Part shown: positions 35,440 to 44,856 of the stretch, piece by piece
How positions within the stretch are numbered: the first letter of the stretch is position 1
How the letters are laid out: each line of letters starts with the position of its first letter
Source: Paenibacillus radicis (ex Xue et al. 2023)
GTDB taxonomy: Bacteria > Bacillota > Bacilli > Paenibacillales > NBRC-103111
Length of the DNA stretch: 64,000 nt
Assembly (NCBI RefSeq): GCF_024722015.1
Contig: NZ_JANQBD010000010.1
Coordinates: 1-64,000 of the forward strand
Reading direction: 5' to 3'
Made by a program: the position numbers and the translations under genes
Notes under the pieces: model-generated
Database searches by the model: none
What the model was told of the DNA's origin: nothing
Seen by the model: only the letters and a program-made list of their open reading frames with translations

Positions 35440-35655
35440 ACGGAGCAGAAATTTCCGTTATTTCATCTGCCTCCTCCCATTTGGGGCGATAGCGGAAGGC
35501 CGAATTCCTTTATGTTGGGCAAATACGAGTGCTATGCACAAAAACAGAGTGATAACGGAACTTGCTGTTCCGTTATCGCTCTGTTTTTGTGAGCTTTCCG
35601 GGTGATAAAGGAAAAAGTACTTCCGGTATGTACGACTTCCTTGGACGCAGCATAG
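35440..35655 (+). repeat. intergenic repeat R2, copy a, with 25-bp hairpin
   Basis: Matches 48229-48440 in order and in most blocks (GGGGCGATAGCGGAA, GGTGATAAAGGAA, TTACTTCCG-like). At its centre the segments 35537-35561 and 35567-35591 form a 25-bp stem with only one non-Watson-Crick pair around a five-base loop (ACAGAG, GATAACGGAAC). Short open frames across it are palindrome artefacts. The stretch from here to 35904 shows no other gene. Confidence 0.65.
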
Positions 35656-35904
35656 TTTTTCGCTCTCCAGGTACGCTACATAGGAGTTTGCACATAGAGA
35701 AGGATGATTTTGCATTATGGTTTGAAGTGGAGGGAGTCTAAACTCTTGCTTTACCCCAAATCTTGGCAGGTATGCTCGCTTTAGAGTGGAGGGCTGCCAG
35801 TTTATTTACCCTTTCTGGAAAATAAAAGGCGATTTTTTGTATGCTTTTTACCAAAATCGACATACTAAGACATGCCCCATTTTCTAAAACAAGGAGTGAA
35901 CCTT

Positions 35905-36387
35905 ATGAAAAAGAATCAATTCGCTAAACAGATGGTTATAGCAACGATGATTGCTTCGACATTGCTGTTTGTTGGCTGCAGCAAGGCTAACAACAAGGTC
36001 CAGCAGCAAAGTACCAATATGAACAATGGAACCGTTCATCAGCAGGCAGCCACGGATAATCGAATCCAAATTGCCGACCAAGCTGTAGCGAACATTTTGA
36101 AACTGAACGAAGTCCGGCAAGCGAATGTGCTTGTTACAAACCGCAATGCCTATGTAGCTGCTGTATTGAAAAGTGGAGTTGAACTCTCACGTGCAGAGGA
36201 AGATCAGATCGCTGCGCAGGTCAGAGCGGCAGACTCCAACATTCAAAATGTATACGTATCGACGAATCCGGATTTTGTAGGGCGCATCAATACGTATGTA
36301 CAAGATGTTCGCCAGGGCAAACCCGTCTCCGGCTTCTTCAACGAATTCAGTGAAATGGTAAAACGATTATTTCCAAGCGCTCATTAA
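35905..36387 (+). CDS. YhcN/YlaJ-family sporulation lipoprotein
   Basis: A 160-residue lipoprotein; the signal ends IASTLLFVGC with C25 as the lipid site. After a Gln/Asn-rich linker the domain RIQIADQAVANILKLNEVRQ, then VTNRNAYVAAVL and SNIQNVYVSTNPDFVGRI, matches the YhcN/YlaJ family, found in spore membranes. Its exact function is not established. The ATG is preceded by AAGGAG at about 35891. It ends just before repeat element copy 2. Confidence 0.85.
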   Translation: MKKNQFAKQMVIATMIASTLLFVGCSKANNKVQQQSTNMNNGTVHQQAATDNRIQIADQAVANILKLNEVRQANVLVTNRNAYVAAVLKSGVELSRAEEDQIAAQVRAADSNIQNVYVSTNPDFVGRINTYVQDVRQGKPVSGFFNEFSEMVKRLFPSAH

Positions 36388-36408
36388 ACAATAGCCGGAA
36401 AATGCAGA

Positions 36409-37087
36409 GGGGCTGTCCCAAAAGTCATTTTGAGACAACCCCTCCAACATTTTATCCTGAATAGATGGTTGCAAAAGAGCCCTCAATTCAACTTTAATAG
36501 TTGAAGGCTTTTTTGCATATTCTTGTGTATTCTTAGTGGTGAATAAGATGAGGTCGCTTTCCAGCGCGTACTCATCGCGGGTATCGGGTTCGTGGTTCGG
36601 TTACGGCATTGCATGGTAGTCTGGCGCACTCCTTGCAATTATCAGGAAAATGCCAAGTTAGTTACTCCGAAAATAGCGTTCCAAGTCTTATAGCTGGAAT
36701 TCCTCATGCTAATTCTACGTATTTTGGCTGAAATCGATCATTTCACCTATATTAGAGTTAGTTTTTCCAGTTAGATTGATTTCAGGCGATATCCACGCTG
36801 GATTAGCGTTACAATTTCCATCTATTTTCATTCCTTCCACAGCGGCCCCGACAAATCATGGTCTCCTCCAGATTGAAGCAGCCTTTGAACATCGCTTCTC
36901 GCCCCATCACTTAAGTAACATCCAAAAAGCGGCCGGATTCATTTTTCGATTTTCGAACCCCCACTCTGATGGGGACTTCCCTACAAAAAAGACGCTTCCA
37001 TTTCCGCTTACAGGGTGATTTTGGAGGCGTCTTTGTACAGAGTTTGGGACTGATTCATTCACTGATACCCTTTTGGGACAGCCTCTT
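36409..37087 (+). mobile_element. non-autonomous element with IS1182-like ends, copy 2
   Basis: Second copy of the element at 31867, about 90 percent similar by eye, with small indels. The right end reads CTTTTGGGACAGCCTC (inverted: GAGGCTGTCCCAAAAG), matching the left GGGGCTGTCCCAAAAG. It contains the same terminator-like hairpins. This one lies immediately after the YhcN-like gene and before an AT-rich stretch. Confidence 0.7.
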
Positions 37088-37095
37088 ATTTGTTC

Positions 37096-37464
37096 GTAGA
37101 GTCCCAAATCCTTGGTGGGGTATGTAACGTTTGACTCCCAGCAAGTTCAAGAATGCTTAAAAACGAATGATTAACTTATCCTTTTAATCGAATGTTCGTT
37201 AATTCAAAATAAACTCAATTTAATGTTATATAAACTTACTTTAAACTATTGAAACATCCGCTTAATTCATTTAAATTAATAATATACGTTATAATATATG
37301 ACATAAATGTTATTAATTTTTATTTTAAATCTATATTTGGCTTTGTTATACAATACAGTGTTAGGTTCGCGTTATAAATGTTGTGAGGTAAAAATGTAAT
37401 TCGTAGGCTACAAAAGGTTCTTATAAAATTCATTATTAAAAAATTACTCCTGGGGTGATAGGGT
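37096..37464 (+). promoter_or_regulatory. AT-rich region upstream of the Rieske gene
   Basis: Strongly AT-rich with many TAA/ATA runs; TATAAT occurs at 37290-37295 and TATACA near 37349. No FNR-type TGTGA-N6-TCACA site was seen by eye. It probably contains the promoter of the nirD-like gene. Confidence 0.3.
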
Positions 37465-37794
37465 ATGGAACGTTTATGGATAGCTAATGTAGATGACATT
37501 CCGAAGCTTAGATCAAGAACGGTACGAGTAGGGGGCACGGAGATTGCCATATTTAAGCTTTCGAACGGTGAGTTTTATGCGGTAGAGAATAAATGTCCTC
37601 ACAAGAATGGGAAGCTTTCGGAAGGCATAGTATGCGACCACTACGTATTCTGTCCTCTGCATGATTGGAAAATCGATGTGAAGGACGGCTTGGTGCAATC
37701 ACCAGATGAGGGGTGTGTGACCACGTTCCCGATAGAGGTGGAAGCGTCGGGTCAAGTGTATTTGATTGTGGGCAAAGACAGTTTATCCGCTTAG
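37465..37794 (+). CDS. NirD-like Rieske [2Fe-2S] protein
   Basis: A 109-residue Rieske ferredoxin-like protein. Cluster ligands are in CPHKNG and CPLHDWK (C-x-H and C-x2-H). The length and the VWI/IAIFKLSNGEFYAVENKC opening match small subunits of assimilatory nitrite reductase (NirD) or stand-alone Rieske ferredoxins. No nirB or other nitrogen gene is adjacent, so the partner cannot be told from the window. ATG 37465 follows a GGGGTGA-type site, and an inverted repeat follows the gene. Confidence 0.85.
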   Translation: MERLWIANVDDIPKLRSRTVRVGGTEIAIFKLSNGEFYAVENKCPHKNGKLSEGIVCDHYVFCPLHDWKIDVKDGLVQSPDEGCVTTFPIEVEASGQVYLIVGKDSLSA

Positions 37795-37821
37795 GATTCA
37801 CGATCACATCGTTATATGTAA

Positions 37822-37868
37822 AAAAGAGATTGACCATCGATGAAGCTCATTGAGAGTCAATCTTTCTT
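37822..37868. terminator. terminator after the Rieske gene
   Basis: AAAGAGATTGAC and GTCAATCTTT form a stem with a one- to two-base bulge, ending in a T-rich run. It lies between convergent genes. Confidence 0.65.
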
Positions 37869-37879
37869 TTTACTCGTTG

Positions 37880-38098
37880 CTATTGAATGGATTTTGCGAT
37901 GGATAAGCTTATAACAGGCTGCACGGGCAGGCCGAACCACTTAGGGATCGGTAGAAAATCAACATTTAACAGCACGGTGTAGACGCCGCTCCCGGTCAGT
38001 GATTGGACTGCTTTAAAAAAGAGCCCAGTATGCATCCTGCCGTCAAACCGAACAGCATGCCGAGTACCAGCCGCAATCTTAAGATGGAAATCATTCAT
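37880..38098 (-). pseudogene. small ORF after the diguanylate cyclase, possibly frameshifted
   Basis: A 72-codon frame begins three bases after the cyclase stop. Its N-terminal half is not convincing, but an overlapping frame encodes a good membrane helix (LRLVLGMLFGLTAGCILGSF) before a stop at about 37995; the end of the first frame (TVLLNVDFLPIPKWFGLPV) would continue it sensibly. The combination suggests a small membrane protein with a frameshift. I do not recognise the family. Alternatively it is non-coding. Confidence 0.3.
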
Positions 38099-38101
38099 CT
38101 C

Positions 38102-39211
38102 TCAAGCGCCTTTAGGGTCACTGATTAAGGAATGCACAACGGTTTTGTTTTTGCCGGTACGTTTGGCTGTATAGAGGGAAGCGTCGGCGCCCTTGAACAG
38201 CGCCTCTTTACCATCGCCTTTGGCATAATTCTGCAATCCGATGCTTAATGTTGCGGCTTGAGATTCTAGCTCCGGGTGAAGGCTCACGGCCAGCTTTTGG
38301 CGGACTTGCTCAACGATAGCGAGGGATTCCTCCAATGTTTTTTCGGTGAAAATAACAGCAAATTCCTCACCGCCATAGCGTGCCACAAAATCATTGGGTG
38401 TGACCGTTTCTTTAATGATATTGGCTACCCGCTGCAGCATGATATCACCGACCCAATGTCCGTATGTGTCATTAATTTTTTTGAAATTATCGATGTCCAT
38501 AATAGCCAATTGGAGTGAGAGCTGGTTGTGTTCGTTTTGCTCCACCAGCTTTTCCAAATATTCATGGAAGGTTTTATGATTGTAGAGATCGGTTAATGCA
38601 TCGATTTTGGAGAGCCTGTCCATAATAATATTTTTTACCAGCAGCTCTTGTCTGGCTTCGGTTGCATGCTTCAAATTATCAAGCAGCTCGATGCCGCTTG
38701 TAGTTATCGATAGTGCGATAATAGTTACGCCGATATACAAAAACAGTACTCCAAAAATATGGATGGGCTGCATAGTGAAACGAAGATCGGGAGATAACGC
38801 ATACATACAGACAAAGCAAAGTAGAGTCAATGAGAAAGCAAGCAGAATTCGGGTCTTGTTGAAGGAGAGAACAGAGGTCAGGATGGGAAAAATGTATATC
38901 GCTGGAACGATGCCGATAGTAGGATTGATATATATGATCGATGAGGCGTAGATGATTCCGGTTATGAGCAGCAAATTGTCGCTTTGTACCTTGCGGTAAC
39001 GGTACAGCATTTCCGTTATGCCAGTAACTGCGGCGAGCCCCAAGGTTTGAAGAATTAGCTGTTGCGTGAATATATTGGATACGCTTGAAGGCCCTAGACG
39101 GTGAATCCAGTGCTCTAAAAGCACTGTTAGTATAATGGTCATCCAATATAAATTTAGCATCTTTCTATAGGTTTGACGTTTGTTAGCCAGTTCTACCAAT
39201 AGATGGTTCAT
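38102..39211 (-). CDS. diguanylate cyclase with six-helix membrane sensor
   Basis: A 369-residue protein predicted to make cyclic di-GMP from GTP. The first 180 residues hold about six membrane helices, then a short coiled linker, and a complete GGDEF domain: DALTDLYNHKTFHEYLE, DIDNFKKINDTYGH and the active motif GGEEF (ARYGGEEFAVIF). No EAL or HD-GYP domain is attached. The I-site (RxxD) was not recognisable in the expected place, so product inhibition may be weak. The start is preceded by GGGAG. The PilZ protein at 42019 is a possible nearby effector for its product. Confidence 0.9.
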   Translation of the reverse strand: MNHLLVELANKRQTYRKMLNLYWMTIILTVLLEHWIHRLGPSSVSNIFTQQLILQTLGLAAVTGITEMLYRYRKVQSDNLLLITGIIYASSIIYINPTIGIVPAIYIFPILTSVLSFNKTRILLAFSLTLLCFVCMYALSPDLRFTMQPIHIFGVLFLYIGVTIIALSITTSGIELLDNLKHATEARQELLVKNIIMDRLSKIDALTDLYNHKTFHEYLEKLVEQNEHNQLSLQLAIMDIDNFKKINDTYGHWVGDIMLQRVANIIKETVTPNDFVARYGGEEFAVIFTEKTLEESLAIVEQVRQKLAVSLHPELESQAATLSIGLQNYAKGDGKEALFKGADASLYTAKRTGKNKTVVHSLISDPKGA

Positions 39212-39499
39212 GATCGACTCCCATCGCTCAAAATAAACATAAAGCTCAAATAATCAAGTATTATATATTCGCCAGATTTTTGGCAATTCCTTCGGGTTTT
39301 GATTTATATTTTATATCATTTTTTCTTATGTCTTACTTTTTGAGTGGCAAACTGAAATGGACAATGGTAAAATGGTGCAAGTGAAATCTAGTGCGTTAGG
39401 TTTATGCACACGTTAACATTAAGACCGACGCTTACAGTTTTAGTAAAAAACTGGTTTCCGGCTCTGCCGTCACACTAAAAACTTTAGGAGGTTCTATTA

Positions 39500-41509
39500 A
39501 TGACAGTAGTTAATAAAGCGATCGAGCAATTGTCGATCGACACGATCCGCACGCTTTCCATAGATGCAATTGAGAAGGCCAAATCGGGTCACCCTGGTAT
39601 GCCTATGGGCGCAGCGCCTATGGGATATTCGTTGTTTGCTAAATTTATGAACCATAACCCGGATAATCCAACTTGGATTAACCGTGACCGTTTTGTTCTC
39701 TCTGCAGGACATGGCTCCATGCTGTTGTACAGCCTGCTTCATTTAAGCGGTTATGACCTGCCTATCGAAGAGCTGAAGCAGTTCCGTATGTGGGGAAGCA
39801 AAACACCTGGGCATCCGGAAGTTGGACATACTGCAGGGGTTGACGCTACAACGGGTCCGTTGGGACAAGGTTTTGGTATGGCGGTAGGTATGGCATTGGC
39901 TGAAGCCCAATTGGCAGCTACTTATAATAAAGGTCCATTTAACGTTGTAGACCACTACACCTATGTAATTTGCGGAGACGGGGACTTGATGGAGGGTCTT
40001 TCTTCAGAAGCGGCTTCTCTGGCGGGACACTTGAAGCTTGGCAAATTGGTAGTTCTGTATGATTCCAATGATATTTCTCTGGATGGAGAGTTAAACCTTT
40101 CATTCTCTGAAAATGTTATGAAGCGGTTTGAAGGATACGGCTGGCAAGTGCTTCGCGTAGAGGAAGGCAACGACCTGGACGAAATCGGCAAAGCCGTTCA
40201 AGAAGCGCAAAATGATGACCGTCCGACACTTATTGAGGTGAAAACGGTAATCGGCTTCGGCAGCCCGAATAAAGCAGGTAAAGGTGGACATGTTGGTCCT
40301 CACGGTTCCCCGCTTGGTGTTGATGAAGTAGCTTTGACTAAAAAAGCATACGGCTGGCCGGAAGATCAGCATTTCTATGTTCCAGCTGAAGTAAGCGCCC
40401 ATTTTGGCGAAGTGAAACAAAAAGGTATCGCAGCGAATGCGGCTTGGGAAAGCAAATTTGCTGAATACGCTAAAGCTTATCCGGAGCTTGCAAAGCAATT
40501 CGAAGCGGCTGTTAGTGGCGAGCTTCCAGAGGGCTGGGATAAAGACATTCCTGAAGCGGCTCCAGCTGAGAAAGGTACTCGTACTGCATCCGGTATCGTT
40601 CTGAATGCAATCGCTAAGAATGTACCTTGGCTGGTGGGTGGTTCCGCTGACTTGGAATCCTCAACAATGACACATTTGAAAGACCTTGGCGTAGTAACGG
40701 CTAAAGATTATAGCGGACAAAATGTATACTTCGGTGTACGTGAGTTCGGTATGGGCGCAGCTGTTAACGGTATGCTTCTGCACGGTGGTTTGAAAGTGTT
40801 TGGCGGTACGTTCTTCGTATTCTCCGACTACCTGCGTCCGGCTATCCGTTTGGCTTCAATCATGGATGTGCCAGCTATTTATGTGTTCACACATGACAGT
40901 ATCGGCGTTGGCGAAGACGGTCCTACTCACGAGCCGATCGAGCAATTAGCGGCGCTTCGTGTAATCCCGGGTGTAACAGTTATTCGTCCTGCGGATGGCG
41001 ACGAAACAGCTGCAGCATGGCGTTATGCAGTTGAGAACAAGAAGGGCCCAGTAGCCTTGATCTTCTCCCGTCAAGCAGCTCCTAAGCTGGCAGGCAGTGA
41101 GCAAGCCAAAGCATCCCTAAGTCGCGGAGCTTATGTGTTGTCCGATGCTGCAGACGGTAAACCGCAAGCGCAAATTCTTGCGACAGGTACAGAAGTTCAG
41201 CTTGCTATCGGCGCTCAGAAGCAGCTTGCAGAAGAGGGCATTCAAGTGCGTGTCATCAGTATTCCGAGCTGGGAGTTGTTCGACAAGCAGCCTCAGGATT
41301 ACAAGGATTCCGTCCTGCTGCCTGATGTAAAAGCGCGTCTAGCTGTTGAGATGGGTCATTCCTTCGGATGGGACCGTTATGTTGGTGATCAAGGCGAAGT
41401 GCTTGGCATCAATCGTTTTGGCGCTTCCGCTCCAGGTCCAATTGTTATTAAAGAATATGGCTTTACGGTTGAAAATGTAGTTGCTCGCGTGAAGCATCTT
41501 TTGAAATAA
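39500..41509 (+). CDS. tkt: transketolase
   Basis: A 669-residue thiamin-diphosphate enzyme that moves two-carbon ketol units in the pentose phosphate pathway. Typical segments are [36 protein letters not shown], the ThDP-binding [18 protein letters not shown]-like [10 protein letters not shown], and [11 protein letters not shown] with the catalytic Glu. The ribosome site AGGAGG precedes the ATG. Codon use is rather uniform, as in highly expressed genes. ppnP follows 84 bases on. Confidence 0.97.
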   Translation: MTVVNKAIEQLSIDTIRTLSIDAIEKAKSGHPGMPMGAAPMGYSLFAKFMNHNPDNPTWINRDRFVLSAGHGSMLLYSLLHLSGYDLPIEELKQFRMWGSKTPGHPEVGHTAGVDATTGPLGQGFGMAVGMALAEAQLAATYNKGPFNVVDHYTYVICGDGDLMEGLSSEAASLAGHLKLGKLVVLYDSNDISLDGELNLSFSENVMKRFEGYGWQVLRVEEGNDLDEIGKAVQEAQNDDRPTLIEVKTVIGFGSPNKAGKGGHVGPHGSPLGVDEVALTKKAYGWPEDQHFYVPAEVSAHFGEVKQKGIAANAAWESKFAEYAKAYPELAKQFEAAVSGELPEGWDKDIPEAAPAEKGTRTASGIVLNAIAKNVPWLVGGSADLESSTMTHLKDLGVVTAKDYSGQNVYFGVREFGMGAAVNGMLLHGGLKVFGGTFFVFSDYLRPAIRLASIMDVPAIYVFTHDSIGVGEDGPTHEPIEQLAALRVIPGVTVIRPADGDETAAAWRYAVENKKGPVALIFSRQAAPKLAGSEQAKASLSRGAYVLSDAADGKPQAQILATGTEVQLAIGAQKQLAEEGIQVRVISIPSWELFDKQPQDYKDSVLLPDVKARLAVEMGHSFGWDRYVGDQGEVLGINRFGASAPGPIVIKEYGFTVENVVARVKHLLK

Positions 41510-41593
41510 AGGTTTAGGCTGTTAAGAAAAGAAAATTATGAAGAGGCCGGACCTGATGGTTCGGCCTTCATTCCAAAGGAGAAAAGCAGAATA

Positions 41594-41911
41594 ATGTCTC
41601 AATTCGAACAAGTAACAGTTGTCAAAAAAGCCAATATTTACTATGACGGCAAAGTAACAAGCCGCACAGTTATTTTCGCAGATGGAACGAAAAAAACTTT
41701 GGGTATTATGCTTCCTGGAGAATATGAGTTCGGTACCGATGCAAAAGAAATTATGGAGATTCTCGCCGGTGAATTGACGGTTCAGCTTCCTGGTTCTACA
41801 GAATGGATTGAAATTAATGGTACGGGTGAATTTACAGTTGCTGCGAACTCCAAGTTCAAGCTGGTTGTAAAAACAGCGACGGACTATTGCTGCTCCTATA
41901 TTGCTGAGTAA
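41594..41911 (+). CDS. ppnP: pyrimidine/purine nucleoside phosphorylase (PpnP/YaiE)
   Basis: A 105-residue cupin of the DUF1255 family, which phosphorolyses several nucleosides to base and ribose-1-phosphate. Typical stretches are [38 protein letters not shown] and [10 protein letters not shown]. It follows tkt and precedes a terminator; the ribose-phosphate product could enter the pathway of its neighbour. AAAGGAG precedes the ATG. Confidence 0.9.
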   Translation: MSQFEQVTVVKKANIYYDGKVTSRTVIFADGTKKTLGIMLPGEYEFGTDAKEIMEILAGELTVQLPGSTEWIEINGTGEFTVAANSKFKLVVKTATDYCCSYIAE

Positions 41912-41962
41912 ACCAGTTATCCTGGCAACGCTTGCTATTGTTATTGCTTTTACTACATCAAT

Positions 41963-42008
41963 AAATACCCTGTAACGCACGAGTTTCGCGCATTCACAGG
42001 GTATTTTT
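41963..42008. terminator. bidirectional terminator between ppnP and the dehydrogenase-PilZ gene
   Basis: AAATACCCTGT (41963-41973) pairs with ACAGGGTATTT (41996-42006), with T-rich ends on both strands, between convergent genes. Confidence 0.85.
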
Positions 42009-42018
42009 CTTTTTTTAT

Positions 42019-43251
42019 TTACAGCTTGCTCGCAAGGTATTCTTCGATTTTCAGGCGTACATAAGGAGCAAGTCCAGATAGCATGCAGCCGTAACGGAAC
42101 TTCTCGTTGTCGTTCTCGATCCGGATAACTCTGGCTGTAATTGGAGGAAGCTCGGCCTCCTGCGGGAAGTGAATAACAATGAACATATCTTGAGCCAGCG
42201 GGAAAGAGGATACGATCTGAATTCCGGATTCGGACAAGTCGTAAAGCGAGCCTTCGATGGTCTGACCGGTAAAGGAGCCTTCTTGCTCCCACTGATGCAC
42301 CGACAGGTGCAGCGGAATATCCAGATGGACGCGAGTATTACGCCGTCTCTCGGCTCCTGAGAGCTTCTTGCCGACCTGAGCGTTCATCCATTCCTCATAG
42401 CATTGTACGATAGCGGACAGGTCATCTTCTCCGAAGCCTTTGCTGAGACCCATTTGGAAAACACCGGTAGCTGCTTTGAGCATAGGAGAAGGAAGCTGAA
42501 AATGGCTTGATACTTCGCTTGCCAGCAGTAAATCCTTAAGCATCAGCTGAAGCGAGAACTGAGTGCTGAAGTCACGATTCAAGATTTTATCGCTCTTCAT
42601 CTCGGTGATACGGCTGTTAGCGCCACCTGATTTGACGATCTGCAAGAATTGCTCGGCGTCGATACCGGCCTTGGTAACAATGGATAGCCCCTCAATCAAG
42701 CTAAGTGCATTGATGGCAACCATGGTGTTATTAGCTAGCTTGGCATAAGCTCCCGAGCCTGAAGGGCCCAAATGAATGATCTTCGTTCCCATAGCTTCGA
42801 ATACAGGGCGCATGTTCTCCGTTGCGGCATAGCTTCCTCCTACCATGAAGGCAAGAAGTCCAGCTTCTGCTTGCGGCTTGCTGCCGGTTACCGGAGCATC
42901 CAGAAACTCTACGGAGCGCTCAGACATAGCTGCATGAATTTGCAGGCTTGTCTCAGGGGATACTGTGCTGCAGTCGATAACCGTTTGCCCTGCTTTAATT
43001 TCTTGAATAACTCCATTAGGGCCCAATACTGCATCCAGAACGGCAGCATCGTTGCTCAGCATGGTAATGACCACGTCAACACCCTTCGCTGCTTCAGCAG
43101 GAGTGCTTGCAACGGTTGCTCCAAGCGGGACGAGCTCAACCGCTTTTTCTGAAGAACGGTTATAGACTGTAACGGTAAAGCCTTTGTTCAACAAGTTGGC
43201 AGCCATAGGCTTGCCCATAGTTCCCAACCCGATAAATGCTATCGTTTTCAT
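42019..43251 (-). CDS. beta-hydroxyacid dehydrogenase fused to a PilZ domain
   Basis: A 410-residue two-domain protein. Residues 1-290 form a 3-hydroxyisobutyrate-dehydrogenase-like NAD(P) enzyme: FIGLGTMGKPMAANL, substrate loop DAPVTGS, and catalytic K171 with N175 in GAYAKLANNTMV. Residues 301-410 form a PilZ domain with both c-di-GMP signatures: R303-x3-R307 (RRNTR) and D338-x-S340-x2-G343 (DLSESG). The likely meaning is an oxidoreductase whose activity or location responds to c-di-GMP, but this combination is not one I know. I chose ATG 43251 after AGGTGA; upstream in-frame sequence is not conserved-looking. It is divergent from pgi. Confidence 0.85.
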   Translation of the reverse strand: MKTIAFIGLGTMGKPMAANLLNKGFTVTVYNRSSEKAVELVPLGATVASTPAEAAKGVDVVITMLSNDAAVLDAVLGPNGVIQEIKAGQTVIDCSTVSPETSLQIHAAMSERSVEFLDAPVTGSKPQAEAGLLAFMVGGSYAATENMRPVFEAMGTKIIHLGPSGSGAYAKLANNTMVAINALSLIEGLSIVTKAGIDAEQFLQIVKSGGANSRITEMKSDKILNRDFSTQFSLQLMLKDLLLASEVSSHFQLPSPMLKAATGVFQMGLSKGFGEDDLSAIVQCYEEWMNAQVGKKLSGAERRRNTRVHLDIPLHLSVHQWEQEGSFTGQTIEGSLYDLSESGIQIVSSFPLAQDMFIVIHFPQEAELPPITARVIRIENDNEKFRYGCMLSGLAPYVRLKIEEYLASKL

Positions 43252-43407
43252 CGAATCACCTCGAGTTTTATTGTAGCACTTCCCGTAATCAGTGTGAATG
43301 ACATACTTGCTTTTACGTTGCCAATTAAAGTATTCTAATTTAAGTGTTAGATATGATTCTGCTACGAAAAGGCTATTTCTTACAAAAACTCTAAGGAGGT
43401 TGTTTTC

Positions 43408-44763
43408 ATGAGCAACAAACTTACTTTTGACTACAGCAAAGCTCTTTCGTTTATTCAACAGCATGAGGTGGATTACTTAGCCGAGCCGGTTCGAATGGCG
43501 CATGAGCAATTACATAATCAAACGGGTGCGGGTTCTGATTACCTGGGATGGGTTGACCTGCCGGTCAACTATGACAAGGAAGAATTCGCTCGTATACAGA
43601 AAGCGGCCAAGCAGATTCAATCTGATTCTGATGCCCTCGTAGTAATTGGTATCGGCGGTTCTTACCTGGGAGCGCGTGCAGCTATTGAAATGCTGACCCA
43701 CTCTTTTTATAACCTGCTTCCTAAGGGCGAGCGTAAGACGCCGGAAATTTATTTTGTAGGCAATAATATCAGTTCCACCTATGTAACTCATTTGCTGAAG
43801 CTATTGGAAGGAAAAGATATTTCGGTTAACGTTATTTCCAAATCGGGGACAACGACCGAGCCAGCCATAGCATTTCGTATTTTCCGGGAGCTGTTGGAGA
43901 AGAAATATGGTAAAGAAGCAGCTCGTAAACGCATTTATGCAACAACTGACCGTGCGAGAGGCGCGTTAAAAACTCTTGCTAACGAAGAAGGCTACGAATC
44001 CTTCGTTATTCCTGATGATGTGGGTGGACGCTACTCCGTATTAACAGCAGTTGGACTGCTGCCGATTGCTACGGCAGGTGTTGATATCGAAGCTATTATG
44101 CGCGGCGCGGCGGATGCCAAAGAGATTTACTCGAATCCGAGCTTGAGCGAGAATGAAAGCTATCAATATGCGGCAGTTCGTAATGCATTGTACCGTAAAG
44201 GCAAAACGACGGAAATCCTCGTTAACTACGAGCCGTCCCTGCACTTTATTTCGGAATGGTGGAAGCAGCTGTTCGGGGAAAGCGAAGGCAAAGATTACAA
44301 AGGGATTTTTCCTGCTGCTGTTGACTTCTCTACGGACCTGCATTCCATGGGACAATTCATCCAGGACGGAAACCGGACACTTTTTGAAACGGTCATTCAG
44401 GTTGCTGAGGTGTCAGAGCAAATTACGATCGGGACGGATGCCGACAATTTGGACGGCTTGAATTTCCTGAGCGGTAAAACGATGGATTTCGTCAACAAAA
44501 AGGCATTCGAGGGAACCATGCTGGCTCATACGGATGGCGGCGTGCCGAACCTGATTGTGACACTTCCTGATACAAGTGCATACACATTTGGATATATGGT
44601 TTATTTCTTTGAAAAAGCTTGCGCCATCAGTGGATACCTGCTGGGTGTCAATCCTTTTGACCAACCGGGCGTAGAAGCATATAAAGCTAACATGTTCGCG
44701 CTGCTGGGCAAGCCGGGATACGAGAAAGAGAAGGCTGAGCTGGAAGCAAGATTGACCAAGTAA
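43408..44763 (+). CDS. pgi: glucose-6-phosphate isomerase
   Basis: A 451-residue enzyme interconverting glucose-6-phosphate and fructose-6-phosphate; this short form is normal for Bacillales. Sugar-phosphate motifs include [44 protein letters not shown] and the catalytic-Glu region around [12 protein letters not shown]. The AGGAGG site is perfect. It is preceded divergently by the dehydrogenase-PilZ gene and followed by a terminator. Confidence 0.97.
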   Translation: MSNKLTFDYSKALSFIQQHEVDYLAEPVRMAHEQLHNQTGAGSDYLGWVDLPVNYDKEEFARIQKAAKQIQSDSDALVVIGIGGSYLGARAAIEMLTHSFYNLLPKGERKTPEIYFVGNNISSTYVTHLLKLLEGKDISVNVISKSGTTTEPAIAFRIFRELLEKKYGKEAARKRIYATTDRARGALKTLANEEGYESFVIPDDVGGRYSVLTAVGLLPIATAGVDIEAIMRGAADAKEIYSNPSLSENESYQYAAVRNALYRKGKTTEILVNYEPSLHFISEWWKQLFGESEGKDYKGIFPAAVDFSTDLHSMGQFIQDGNRTLFETVIQVAEVSEQITIGTDADNLDGLNFLSGKTMDFVNKKAFEGTMLAHTDGGVPNLIVTLPDTSAYTFGYMVYFFEKACAISGYLLGVNPFDQPGVEAYKANMFALLGKPGYEKEKAELEARLTK

Positions 44764-44774
44764 TGTACGATGAC

Positions 44775-44810
44775 AAAAGCGGTTCACCTTGAGGGTGTAC
44801 TGCTTTTTTT
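44775..44810 (+). terminator. terminator after pgi
   Basis: An AAAAGC/GCTTTT base with GGTTCACC and GGGTGTAC arms and a short loop, then a seven-T run. Confidence 0.75.
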
Positions 44811-44856
44811 CAGTTGATATCTTATAGTGGTTGTGAAAGAAAGGAGGGTCATATTT

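Noticed and set aside
35389-35715. short frames on both strands around 35.5 kb
   Set aside because: They mirror each other because they lie on the 25-bp palindrome of R2a.
41522-42292. 256-codon minus-strand frame
   Set aside because: It covers ppnP in antisense and the terminator, and overlaps the PilZ gene in another frame. No protein features.
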